In this document: positions 34,531 through 48,500 of the stretch, piece by piece
Layout of the letters: each line of letters begins with the position of its first letter
Position numbering within the stretch: position 1 is the first letter of the stretch
NCBI GenBank assembly: GCA_002118135.1
Contig: BDIU01000375.1
Span: 1 to 64,000, forward strand
Direction: 5' to 3'
DNA length: 64,000 nucleotides
Origin: Trebouxia sp. TZW2008
Lineage: Eukaryota > Chlorophyta > Trebouxiophyceae > Trebouxiales > Trebouxiaceae
The notes under the pieces: generated by a model
What the model was told of the DNA's origin: nothing
Database searches by the model: none
What the model saw: only the letters and a program-made list of their open reading frames with translations
Translations under genes and position numbers: made by a program

Positions 34531-37500
34531 TTACATAGCAAGCCTGTCTCTGCGCAAGTGATTTAAGCATGCCACTGTCTGAGGCTTGACGTGACAGTCC
34601 ACGGTTTTGTCCAATGGCCCATAAGCTCCAAGCCAATACCAATCAGGCAGCAACTGAGATTTGTGTGCCTGGGCCTGGCTAGCATGGTAGTGCAAGTTTT
34701 CCTGATCATCCCAGCTGCCATGCTGTATGTCATGAGCACCCGCAACTCTGCTGCGGCGTGTATCCTGCACCATGGTGCCCCGTTCAAACCGTATCGCCTG
34801 CTGAATTGTGCATCATGAAAGCATACATGTTGATGGTCCCACAGCTTCACACCTCTGCTTGTAATGATGCAAGAAGAAGCTAGATGACTGCTAGCAGAAC
34901 TGTTCTAGTTGGCACGTTTGCATGGGCATGTAAGATGATGTTTGACTTGGCTGAACCCAACATCGATATGAAGGCTGGGACTGCAGCTCACTCCACGAAC
35001 AGCTTGCTGCTTACCTGCATGCCAGTACTAGTGCTCTTTGCATACGCAGCGCCTTGTGATCGCCACAGGGTCTTGCAGACCTTCCAGCTGACAAAAGCTC
35101 GCATCATCAAAGACCATTCAAAAGGCTGATGCCTTTCTCTGGCCATATGTGCCTGGCAGGGCGCTTGCAGGAATGACAATGCGCCAAACCTTCTGTCAGC
35201 TCCATTAGGGTTGGTTCTGTGACCACAGCTGCAACGTGTTGCACTGGAATGGTGGCAACACCGCTGACAGTGCTTGCGCGTGTGCTGCTGCCGCCCTTGC
35301 TCAAGCTGATGCCAAGCAGCTGTCGACCTGCACACATTTACAGATTGACTTAAGGATCAGTCACCAGTGGCATGGCATTGCATGACACGCTTCTGTATTT
35401 TGTGCTTTGCAGAAACACAATCGACAGGCTTCGCATGCAAAACCAAAACCGCAAGGGCCTTTCAGCAAAACATACCACACAAAATCTCTGGTGGATGAGT
35501 AGGGTCTATGTCCTGCTGCTTTGTGGAACATGCTTGACATGCGTACAACATGCAGCAGCATCCAGCTCACAATGAATTAATGTTTGGTCACATATGTTGA
35601 TTTCTGGTGCCAGATGCTACCCAGGTTTTTGCAACTATTCATCAAGTCTGCATCATGCACGATGTACCATAACAAGTCCCACCTTAGGCGTCCAGCAGCA
35701 GCAGCATTGCTCAACAGGGCTTCAAAGACTGCTTGCATGAGGCTGAGCCTGTGGTGTTGTACAGCCTTGGCACACAGGCTGATGGGTGCTAACCATGCTG
35801 ACCAGTATCTACGCAGCACTCTGTCCCTGAGGTGCCCGGAAGCTGCCTGCAGGCAAAGTATCACGTGTCTTTGTGAGAAAGATGAGTACCCAAGCCTGTG
35901 AAGAGATGCAGACTGAACATGGACTTTATGACAACATGAGTATCAAATAGTTGTCATGGCACCAAAACCACCAAGCTCAGTCATGCTCTGGGGCATAAAC
36001 TTGACAACAGATGAAGCATAGCATTCTGCGATTTGCTGAGCTGCTTTGTGTGCCGCAAGATGCGGAGTAGCCCCTGAAGGGACCCCTCTGCAACCAGCGC
36101 AAATATTCCATTTGCAGAATTACAGACAAAAGGCCCATCATGACAGCAAGCTGATGCTGACCTGCCTATGCAGGCATGGCCTTATGCATCACAACATTTG
36201 TTGGCAGCAGCTTGGTCCTGTTGGGCTGAGTGTGTCATACACAGCAAGCGTTGCGTATGACAACACTCACTATATCAACACCCTTGTTACAACGATAAAT
36301 AGATGGAGCGGATTCCTCTGCACTGGCACTGCACTGATGTATCAGCTCACTGTACAACCAGCACAGCGCTCTTAAGAGTGAAGCCCAAGCAGCGCACCTG
36401 CTGCTTGCATGCCAGACTGTACTGCGCTGCCACAACAGCTTTCCAAGCTACGAAGGCGCGCCTCTGCAGCAAACACCGCCTGGCCTTTGCTCCCCATGCA
36501 TCCATCAGTCTCTGCCTAGCGGTGGCCACCCTCACAGCCCTCCATCCCAGCATGGCCTGCTGCAGAGGGAAGTGGACCTGCCACCGCTGCCAGAAGGGCC
36601 CCAGCTGTGCTGCTCGGGCAGCTGTGGCGGCCTTCAGGCCTCTGAGACCTTGCCTTAGCAGGTGATGACGCCTGTGGGACTTGGGGACGGTGATGTCCCG
36701 GGAAAAGGCTATCCATCCTAACATAAGAAGCCTGCACACCAACTCAAATTCTGTGTGACTTGATGGTGCTTCACGTCACTCTGACAGGCTGCTGTGCAAT
36801 TGCCTTTGCAGTTCAGGCAGATAGAGGTGCAATGGCTTCCCCACTCACTATTCATACAACATGAACCTCAAGGCCATTGCACTTCATGCAGACAGGCTTG
36901 CAATGGCTTGCTCGCTTCTTGTTCACAAAGCACAAGCTGTGACGAACAGCTTGCCAAAGCAAGTCTTTGCACTTGATGCACATTCAAGGTACGAAGGCCA
37001 TCTCCAAACAACAAACAGAGTAGCAGCAGTTGCGTGTGAGCGCAAAACCCACTCTTGATAACCCTGTTCAAATTAACAGGGACGAGCTCCTGTTTGGCAA
37101 ACACAGCTGTGATTGCCAACACACCTGCACTTGAATTGTATGAATTGCACGCGATCAAGTCTGCAGCCTCTAACCAGCAGCCTTGCCAGCATGATCGGAC
37201 CTCTAACCTGCGCCTCTCAAGTTGTTGACGTCAATGCTGCTCTGATGATTAGCCGTGAAGGCGCCTCCTACCGCTTGCCAGACAGCGCCCATGCATGCGG
37301 TCCCTCACCTTTTGATGCACAGGATTAGGACCCTGACCTGCGCCTCTGCTCAAAATGCCACTGCTATTCTGACACATAGCATAATCAAGTCATTTACCTG
37401 CGCCTCTCATACTGGTGGTGCCACTGCTGTTCTGATGCCCAGCCGTTCAGGCGCATCCGCCTCCTGGTGCTTGCCAGACAACGCCCATGCATCCAGTCCC

Positions 37501-40500
37501 CCACCTTCTGACGCACATGGGTGCGCCACCGCTGGAACAGGCGATTGCGGCAGTGGACTGTGCACTGCAGCTCAAAGGCTTGACGGTGGTTGGCTTGAAA
37601 GCTTGTGAATCCAGCCAGCAGCAGCCTTGAGCTTCTGCAGCAGCCAAGTCCAGTTTGCTACTGCAATTTGCACTCACAGTTGCAGATTGTCTTGTCTGTA
37701 ATAGACTGCATCCAAATCAGACTCTGCTATCATTGCTTGAAACACTGAGCGCTTGCCAACAAATGTTGCCTGCAATCATTTAGATCGCCACCAGGACTTG
37801 CCAGCTGCAAGAGATGGGTTTGAGTGCTCTGTGTTGTGCTTTGACGCAGTTGACTTTGGCTTTTGCTGCTTCAGACCTGCACAGTAAGCTATGCAGTAAG
37901 CTGTTGAAGACAACAAGAACGGCTAGAGCAGGGGTGTAGTTCATGTAGCTTTCTCCAATCCGCAGCTGTAGGCTGCATCGCAATGCCCATGAGTCACAGC
38001 TTTGCAGTCCCAGACACAGATAACCACAAAAGCTGTCATCTGCCATAACTTGCTTTATTATTTCCCCTGTGAATGCAAGCTCATTGGTCCTCGACACAAG
38101 ACCAATATCTCACGTTCCTGTTCAGAGCTGTCCGAGCCCGTCATGCATTAATGTTCAGCAGCTGATCTACACCTTTTTTGGCCCATAGAGTGCCTGTGGC
38201 ATACATGCATCTGGCCTACCTGAAGGCATCTGCAGAGTTGTTCTGCTGCATGATGAGGTGCTCACTGCTGTTGTGCTTTCTTCAGGCCAGAGAACACTAC
38301 ATACCTGAAGGCATCTGCACAGTTGTTCTGCTGCATGAGGAGGCGCTTGTCCCTCTTGTGCTTGGCTCTAGCCTGCCAGGAGCGCATGGCAGCAAACAGC
38401 AGCTCATACTGCTGACAGAAGGGGTCATACAGCTCCCAGCGCTGCTCACACACCTCAAACACCCTCGCTAGCAAGGCCTGCAGAAATAGCAGGGGTGTCC
38501 ACCACTGACATTTGCTCAGAATGCCATTGCTTAGCAAAAATGGCTCAGCTCTGAGTGCTCAACACTCTCGCTAGCAAGGCCTACAAACCATCAGTGGTAT
38601 CAGTGTCAGGCATGGCAAGACCCTGGTGCAGCCTCCAAGCATGTTGCATAGAGTTCAAGTGAACATGCCCAGCACATGGCCTGCAGTATGCAGCATGCCC
38701 TTGCCACCAGCCAGCCATGTCCAGTGCTGCTGGACACTGCGCAGAGTGGCCCCGCAATGCAGCCTCCAAGTATGGTGCACAAAGTCAAGTGAACATGCTC
38801 AGCATGTTGATCGCAGTTCAGCAACTTGTAGAATGCGGTACGCAGGATCACCTTGCCACCAGCCATGTCCAGTGCTACCAGGCATGGCGCAGAGTGAAGC
38901 CCTGGTGCAGCCTCCTAGCATGTTGCATGAAGTTCAAGCGAACATGCAAGATACATCTCTTGTGTGTATGCAGCATTACCTTGCCGCCTGCTAGCCATGT
39001 CCAGTGCTGCCAGGCATGGCGCAGAGTGAAGCCTTGGTGTAGCCTGCTGACCATAAGACCCCTCTGTCGCAGGCTGCGTCTGGTCAAAACCCAGCTCTGC
39101 CACTGTTGCACAATGTGCTGGATATGCTGCTGCCTGCAGCATGACATACAGTGATTTCTCTTTGTAACGACTGCTTTGGCCACCAAGACAATTGTCCTTG
39201 TTTCTTATTGTTCTTGCAAAGAGGTGCCACCGCAGTCAGAATGCAGTGATTGTTTCCCGATTGCAATATGCTTACAGTGGAAGTGTTCTTGCATTGAGTG
39301 TCCTTACAAGGAACAGTTACTGTAGTGCATACTTAACGTGTGAGATGTCTGCTGCTGGCTAGCCAAAAGACAAAGCACTGCAGCAGCCACAATTTGAAGA
39401 AGCGTGACAGAGTGCATGTGGACCCAAATGTTACCTTGCATAGACGGGTAACAGCAGCATTTGCAGCAGCGAACCTGTGAATGACCTCAGCATGAATGAT
39501 GGCATCACATACCCACCGACAGGTTCTGTGCAGCAAATGACAGTAAGCCATGCTTGCAGCGTTACCTGCAGGATTTGACGGCAGCGGCATGGCGGTGCTT
39601 GCGGCAAGCTCTGCCTCTCCATGCTTTGAGACAGCAGGTCAGCAGCGTCGCCCTATGCCACGCTTGAGCCTGCACCTGCTGCTGCCGTTTGACAAGCCGC
39701 CCCTGTGCACAAATCAGCGTGTCAGCGAACTAAAAGTGCAGGCCTTGAAACCAGCCATGTCGTCTCATGTCAGCTGTTGCACAGATGAGGTTCAGTAGAT
39801 GACTGCAAAGGTGGACTGAGTCCAGTTGAGTACAAGTTTTTAGATTCAGGTCCGAGTTGTGGCTTGAAACCGGGCTGCGCTGCAAGCAATGCACAGGTGC
39901 TCAAATGCAGTTCAATGTATCATTGCCTGCCCCGGCTGGAGATGATGTATGCCAGCTGCAGCAGCATTCCTGGATTGCATGACCAGCAAGCATTTCGGGA
40001 CGTAGCATCAACCTCAAGTTGTCAAGCCATGGCTGGATTGACCATGAGCAGACCATGAGGTCAGGACTGCAGCTATGAAACCTGCTGATTCACTGTACAA
40101 CGAGACCTTCATGCTGAACACAAGACTGCAAGTATGGATGCTGATGCCCTACTTGATGATAAGATCTCCATGCTGCAAAGCTGCGTGCAAGCAGCATGGG
40201 TTCCCTGAAAGTCCTGAGCCATTCCTTGGTCTCTGACATTGCTGCCTGCCATGTATGCAAGCAGCGCCACAGCATGGCAGGCTTGGACCGCTGTGCTGCA
40301 GCTGCTGCCTGCTGTTGTGAGCGCCAAACATTCCCTCTCAGGGCCTGCAGTTGTGGTGAACAGGGCTGAGACATGTCATGAGTAACTCAAATCTCAAAAT
40401 CAAGAAAAACCAGATTGAAGTGCAAAAAAGGTGAAGCTGGCAGTTACAGTGTTGGAATGGTTCTGTCCAAGACGGACCACTTCAGGACCTTGCATGCAAT

Positions 40501-42531
40501 GTTGTGCTTGGCACAGCTCACATTAGGCCCCTTGCATATCATTGCCATGAGCAATGGCCCTTAACGGTATGCATGACAAGTAGGCAAATGTCATTGACAT
40601 CAAAGCAGTGAACATGCAGCAGCACTGTCTCTGCAATGTCACAGTCAGTCCTGCTATTTCCTCACGACAAGTAACGCAGATGTTTGTTGAGGGTGTATAG
40701 CTATGCTGCCAAAGATAACAGGAACAACATGAGCGACATACCTGGAAGACCACTCTGGCTGTCTGGCGCATCATAAACAGCTGAGCAATCCTGCTCACTG
40801 AATCCGGCTGTTGACTAGGCCACTGACAATTAGATGCCAGCACCTTGTGGCGTGAGTCGCCTTGCTCTGTCCCAGATGAGCTATCACTGGATGCTGACGC
40901 CATGCTCTCAGCAACCCAGGCGCTGCATTTGCTGCTGCTTTCACTCTGCAACACCAGACTGAGAGCTGCATCCTGAGGCTGACATAGCAGCAATGGTGGA
41001 GAGTCAAACGCTGGCAGTGACACTGGTGTGCCAAACGCCGCCTGTTGCTTTGAGCCTTCACCGTCTGGACTGACATACCAAGGCTGACATGCTGAAGTTG
41101 GCGAGGCAAACGCTGGCGGTGACACTAAGCCCCTGAATGCTGCCTGGATTTTTGAAATCGGGCTCGCATCCTGAGGATGGGTGCCTGGCTGTGACACTGG
41201 GTGTCTGAGAGCAGTCGATTGCTCAAAAGCTGGACGTATGTCCCGAAACTGAGCGCCTGGGAGTGGTTCTGAGCCGCTGACTGCTGCCTGTTGCTTCATT
41301 GCTGGTCTGACATGGTGATGTCGACTGCCTGTTTCACCCTGTTTGGTACACTGTGCTGGCTGTCGCTTCAGAGCTGGATTCACCTGCTGCAGGCTGTTGG
41401 CTCTGTCACGCTGATTGGCAAGCTGTGCTGGCTGTAAGGCTGCGGCATGACTCCTCTGATGACACTCAGCAAGGCTGTATCCAGCTGACTGGCTGTTTGT
41501 ACCAGAAGGCTCAGCCAGCCTGTCATGATGCTGAGCCGCATGAGCTGCAGCTGGACTTGACTTGGTGTCAGATCGCTGAGGTGCAGGAGATGGCTGTGGG
41601 TTGCCATCATGGCTTGGCAGGCTGAGCTTGTGGCCGTGCATGAACACCTGTGTGTAAGCATGCTGTGCAGTTGGCTGGTGCTTTAAAGATGCATGAGCTG
41701 CTGATGCTCCTTGCCAGGCCTTGCTAGAAGCAGAGATGATCTGGCCTCGTCTTGCTGCTGACACAAATGCTGGCCTGCTGGGCGACGTTGATGCAGGCGC
41801 ACGCAAGGCAGCGGCGCGTGCTCTGGAGGACTCTGTGCTGGCCCTTGGGGATGCAGCATCAGCCTTTTGGACCCTCCTGACAGCTCCTGATGATGCAGTG
41901 TGAGCCCGTTGAGACGTCCTGCCTGCTCTTGGAGAAGTTATATCAGCCTTGTACAGTTTTCTGCCAGCTCTTGGTGATACAGCACCTGCTCTTGGAGAAA
42001 TCTTGCCAGCTTTTGCTGAGGCAGCATCAGCCCTTATGCCCGCCCTGTCGGCTCTGGGCGATGCAGCATCAGCGCTGTTGGAGGTCCTGTCAGCTCTTGG
42101 GGACGCAGCATCAGCTTTTTTGAGTCCTCTGACAGCCCTTGAGGCTGTAGCATCAGCCTCCTGAGATATCCTGCCAGCTTTGGGAGATGCACCATCAGCC
42201 CTTGAAACTAAGGTGACAACGCTTGGCCGGACAACATCTGGAAGGCTGGCCAAAAATGTGTCCCTACCTGGAGTTGCGGCACTGTGCCTGATGGCATCAT
42301 TGTCGGCAGCGTGCCTGCGTACCAGATGGCTGACTGCTTTTGCATGCCTGGCATGGTCTTTCTTGACCTTGAGTGCTTGAGATCCAGTTTTGCTGTTTGT
42401 CGCTGCCACACCATGTAGTGCATAGGATCTGTCGCGCACACCAAGAGCATCGGGTGTGTGGCCTTGGTGATTATGCACAGTGAGCACGCGCTCGGCTGAC
42501 GCTACTGCATGTAAGCCTGCTTGTGCTGGCT

Positions 42532-42562
<31 letters not shown>

Positions 42563-45500
42563 GGTAGCAGTGTGCGTTTGATGAGAAGACGGTTTGCAAG
42601 CTGCTACAGCTTCTGCTGATCCTCGCCATGACTCCTGATGGCCCTGTGCAAGGGCATACTGGTGCGTGCTGATGGTGAGAACAGCAGGATGTACTCCCAA
42701 GCTGTTTGTGGCTTTGGCCGCTGACTGCTTGCCATAGCTTTCTGAAGACATGTATGCCTGCTGAGCGTCACTTGGGCATTCACTGCAGACTGAAGCTGTG
42801 TATGCCTGCTGAGGATCTCCTAAGCCATCACTGTAGACTGATCCTGCATGTGCCTGCTGAGCGTCACTTGCGTTATCATTGTGCGCTGATCCCGTATGTG
42901 CCTGCTGAGCATCACTGGGGCGATCACTGTAGGCTGACCCTGCTGCCCATGCTCTGCCCATACCCTGCGGAAGAGGTGCTAGTGCATGTCCAGCAGGTAG
43001 GGACTCAGCATGCTTGTTGAGCTGCATCTGCTGGCTTGCTGCAGGTAGCAGAGCATTGGAAAGTGATGCTGCTGCGCTATCAGCACTGCTGGACTCTGAA
43101 TCCAGGCTGAGCTCCAGGTCAAATGTTAGATCCTGCATCACCATATGGCGTCATTAGTGCAGATGGTATATGCTACAGGTCTTGCTGCAGAAGCTTGTAT
43201 GTATACACAAGCAGTCTTTAGAGGCAAAACCAGCTGCAATGACATGGACAATGAACTCTCACTAGTGCAGTCACATCTGAGGGAAGTGTGTGAGACAAAG
43301 CTTCACAACAAGAGATCATGAAGCTTCAACAATTGTCACCTGGAATGGTTGAGCGGGATGTAGCTGTTTTGGCTGCATGAGACCAAGACAGGGGCCATGG
43401 CTTGTCAGAGTGCGGCTTGCATTCTGCATCTCCAAAGCAGCAGGGTCACATGAGGCAGTTTTGGTGTCACCAGCCAGCTGAGCCTTCACGCTTCTGTAGA
43501 CATTGGCTGTTGAGGTGGCTCCTGCACAGCAGAAGGCCGCTGTCATGGCATACTACATTACGATCCAGTAAAAAGTTGCTGATGTTGCCAAGTAGGAATG
43601 CAGTATGCACATGCTTTACAGCCTTGAGCAACAGGTTTTGCAGTCAGACAAAGCCTTTTGGCATGTGCTCAAATGGGGACCAGTGTTTCATCAGGCGCAG
43701 AAGGCGTCGCCAACATGAAAGACATCCGTTTGAACTGGCTAAAGCAGTCAGATTTGCCGTGATACATGCAGCAATGACTCAGGCACAGAATTTGATGGTG
43801 TGCACAAAACGCCAAGCTCACCTGAGCTACCCCAAGCTACATCCTGACTTGCAGCATAGAACCTGATGAACCTCTGCAAACTGTGCAGCTCCTGCATGGC
43901 TGCATGCCTCTTACGCACGCTGCCAGCAGACATGCCGTGGTAGTGTCCCTTTGCTCTATCAGCAATCTCAAACACAGCATAAAAGGCATCAGCAAGCCGA
44001 AGGAGATCGGTGTTACCTGAGCTAGCACAAGCCACATCTTGCCTAGTAGCATGAGATCAGATGAACCTCTGCAAGCCATGCAGCTCCTGCATGGCTGCAT
44101 GCACCTTGCGCACACTGCCATGGCAGTGGCCCTTTGCTCTATCAGCAATCTCAAACACAGAAGGCATACACAAGCTGAAGAAAGTCAGTGTTACCTGAGC
44201 TAGCCCAAGCCATGTCCTGACCAGTGGCATGAAACCGGATAAACCTCTGCAAGCTGTGCAGCTCCTGCATCGCTGCATGCACCTCATTCACGCTGCCAGC
44301 AAACATGCCACGGCAGCGTGATAGCATTTCTGCGCTGCTGGTCACGGGTGTGTGGGGCTCTGACACTGGCTGGACAGCCAGCTTGCTGCGCATCACCTTC
44401 ATAACAGCAGCCAGTCACGCGCTTTCACGCATACTAGATTGGTTGAAAATTCAGCTACCTAATGGGCAAACATTCGCAGACCTTTCAGTGACAGGTACCT
44501 ACATGATGAAATAAAGCTGAAGTATGTGACCTGTCAAATTGCGAGCAGCCATGAATGTACTTGCGGTGGTCTTGTTGTCTGCCTGCTTTCTATCTCACAG
44601 GCATTGCAAGTGTAAGCAGATGACTTGCTGTTGCCTGCATAGAGGCTGCAGGAGCTGCAAATGCCTCTGTGGGCAGCAACAGGGCACATACACAAACAAG
44701 CCCAGAGTCCTTGCAATATGTCAGCTGCATGGTCACACAATGACTGTGACACAACTTGTTATGCAAACCAAAACAAGGTGAGGATGAACGTACCGACCTG
44801 CATTCTGTGGGTGTGAGTGCGCCAGATCCAGAAGATGCGTGCATGCAGCCTGACCAGATTCCACTGGTAAGCTATCACATGCTGGGCATAGGCAGCCTTC
44901 CTGCCCCGCACCAGCGTAGCCCAGTGAGCAAGTCCTGCATATCACCAAAGCACAGACATTGTTGGCCTGCCTGCCTGTACTGTGTGCTGAGCTTGGCATA
45001 GTGGTTGAGGACAGGCATGGGCTTGCACTGCGTTATGTTAGGCAATTCATCTATGTACTGCACCAGCATAGCCCGGTAAGCAAACCTTGCACATGATCCA
45101 CAGTACAGGCAGTGTTCCCTTGCTTGCCGCTACTGTGTGCTGATCTTTGCAATATGGTAGAGCATACACAAGATCCTTAGCTGAGTCAGTTCAGCTGATA
45201 TGTCCTGATACTGCACCAGCATAGCCCGGCAAGCCAGCCCCGCACATGACACACAGCACAGGCGTCGTTCACTTGCCCACCTTCACTGTGTGCTGATCTT
45301 TGCAACATGGTTGAGCATACACAAGATCTTTAGCTGAGTCAGTTCAGGTGATTTATCTTTATACGGCACTAGCACAACTTAGTCCTGCACATGACACACA
45401 GCACAGGCCTTGTTCACTTGCCTGCCTCTGCTGTGTGCTGATCTTGGCAGGTTGGTGGAGTACAGACAAGATTCTGAGCTAATCCATGCAGGCAGCTCTA

Positions 45501-48500
45501 GAAACTAGCAGTGAGAGGGAAGCACAGCAGTCTGACCAGCAGCAGTCAGATGGCACCTTGTCAAATGACGTTTTGATCGAGCAATGCCATCTTGACAATA
45601 AACTGTAAAGCAGGCTGCATTGGTCAATGCAGGTATGCAAGCGCACCTGCCATGAGTGTAATGCAAGCCAGCTTTAGCCCATCTCTCAGCTGCACTTAAT
45701 GAGGTGTGTATGAAAGCACACCTGCCATGAGTGTGGTGCATCTGCTTGCAATACAGGCCGCCTTGAGCCTGTCTCTCAGCTGCATTGTTTGGTGTTTGTA
45801 CATCAGCACACCTGCCATGAGTGTGGTGCGTCGCATTGCAATGCAAGCCAGCTTCAGCCCATCTCTCAGCTGCACTTAATGAGGTGTGTATGGGTGGTGC
45901 ATCTGGTTGCAATGCAAGTTGCCCTTGAGCCTGTCTCTTAGCTGCATTGATTGGATGTTTGTAAATGAGCACACCTGCGATGAGTGTGGTGCGTCGCATT
46001 GCAATGCAAGCCAGCTTTAGCCGATCTCTCAGCTGCACTTAATGAGGTGTGTATGTGTGGTGCATTGCATTGCAATGCAGGCCGTCTTCAGCCTGTCTTT
46101 CAGCTGCATTGATTGATGTTTGTACAGCAGCACACCTGCCATGAGTGTGGTGCGTCTGGTTGCAATGGAAGCCAGCTTCAGCCTGTCTCTCAGCAGGATG
46201 CGCTTTTCAGCCCACTGCTGCCAAGCCACAAATTTCTGCCTGAAGCTGTAGTTGTTGAAGGTGGCATGCAGGGCCTTTGCTGCCTTCTGCCCTGCCCAGA
46301 AGGGGACTGCATTGGCTCGAAAGGCATCAAAGCCAGCTTGAGCCAGAAGCTCCTTGTGCCTGCATTCAGGGCAAGCGCCATGTTCAGCGCCAATAAACAG
46401 ATCCAGCAAACAGGGACAACAGCATTTGTTGTCTGCCTGCTGCTGCCATGCCCTGTCCGGAAGGGTATTGCATGAGCTCAAAAGGCAGCAAACGGTATTT
46501 GAGCCAGGTGCTCCTTGTGACTGCATTCACGCCAAGCATGTTTTGGGTGCAGGTGTTCATCTCAGCCAACAGGGGCAAGATGCATTGTACAAAACACATG
46601 GTCACAAATCATGCTCAGCAGACAATAGCAATCTAGTAAATGGACAAAACAGCATACATCATACAAAACACACTGTCGTACATCTTTGCTAGCGCACATG
46701 TATAGAGCCAGCAAACAGGCATAACAGCATTGATTGTACAAGCCATGCTTGCATGCCACAAAGGTTGTCCATAGGCATCAAGACGCCAGTCAAGGCATAC
46801 AACACTCTGTTATGCTTGAGCTCCTGCAGCTGTTGCTCTGGTCGTGGTCATGTGTGGTGCAGCTGCACGTGCTGAGGCACTGGCAGATGAAAGCAAACTT
46901 GAAGCTTTTGAGTATGTAAGTTGGGCAAGTCTAGTTGTGTCAGCCACCTGTCTTCTGCTTGTTGCAGGAGCCGTTTGCAATGCTGGGCAATGAGCCTGTT
47001 GTGCTGCAGCGCCAGGAGTCCTAGCTTGGCCTGCAGCTTCAGAGCCAAGCCCGCCAGCAGGCGCATCTTGTACTCACTGCCTGCCCAGCTGTCTATCCCC
47101 TGCGCAGCCGCCACGCACTCATTTACTCATTAGAAACGTGTGCTAGGCAGGCTCAGCAGGCCCGGTAGGTACGTACAGAAGCAATCAACTGCCTCCAACC
47201 AGTTTGGTCATGCACTAGCCTAAAGCAATTATGTTGGACATGAAGAGTGGAGAGGTGCATGTACAAAGGCGACTGGCAAGTATCTCTGGATTTACCATGA
47301 CTCTCACTCATTTGACAGCAGATCCACTTCATTACTATAACAAGCCAACACTTGGCTAAGGTCTGATGCGCAAGCATTATCATGTGACAAGGTAGCAACA
47401 ATTTGTTTGGGGACAGGTCAAGGCGCGTTTGCAGCTATCATCATGAGTCACAGTTGACCATGCAGCACCAGCTCTTGATACAATGGCACGGCAAAGCTGC
47501 TCACCATTTGAGCAGGCTTAGGATGCCTTTCAGGCGGTTGCTTGTGTGCGTCCCTGTGCTTGCTGTCTCTTGGGCTGATCATGCCGCCAAGCCACTTTGC
47601 CTCAGGGGTGACCCCCCTAGTTGAATACCCTGACCCCGGCCCAGGCTGCAGTAGTGCCTAAATGTCACACTGCTGTTAGATGCAGAAGGTTGCAGGGCTG
47701 CAGCTTCTTTTGTACTGTTTGACGCTGTGTCATCATGCTGTTGTGGATGGAACAGTGTGCTTGCTGTCTCTTTGGGCTGATCATGCCGCTGAGCCTTTTT
47801 GCTTCAGGTCTGAACCTCCAGGGTGGGTGCCTTGATCCCGGCCCAGGCTGTAGCAGCGCCTTCACACCAAAGTGCTATTGAGTGGAGAACTTTATGAGGC
47901 ATTAACGTCTGTGGAACTGTTTGTTGCTGTGCATCATGGTTGAATATGCAACAAGGCAATTCTCAAGCGATTGCTGGTTGATGAGTCACCAAAAAGCATG
48001 AAGTGCATCTGACACAAAATGTGTCACACCTCAAGGCGCAGTGTGCTTGTTTGCCATACTGTAGCTTGGCAAAAACAAGATGACCGTCAGCAGTGCCTAT
48101 GCTATTGATGCTGCTCTTAGATTGGAAAGCAGCATGTCTCATGACAAAGCAGCTCTCGGTGTCCATTGTGGTCTTTGGACTTCCCACTATGCAGGGTCGG
48201 TTGTTGGTATTGCTTGACATCACAATACATCAGCTGGGCGGCTCATTTGCTGCAACAATTTTCAGCAATCACAGCCTATATGTCAGTTTGACATACCTCC
48301 TGAGCTTCTAGTTGCATTTGCACCTCTTGCAGACGGTCGTAGCACTGCTGCAGCTCACGACTGCCTTGACTCCTGCGTGCTTGCATGATCACCTACAGAT
48401 CAGCATAGTGTCACACGTCATTGGCAACTTCCGTTCTGCCTGAGGCCTCAAGGTTTTGACCGGTCACAAAGCAGCAGCAAGATGCTCAGTAGTGATCTAG

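Noticed and set aside
45505..46038. 177-codon ORF as a separate gene
   Set aside because: It consists of serial copies of the exon 46136-46359 end and so is a duplication product inside an intron.
45600..46210. Regular short repeats resembling a CRISPR array
   Set aside because: The units are degenerate copies of a coding exon end, spacing is uneven, and the context is a eukaryotic intron.
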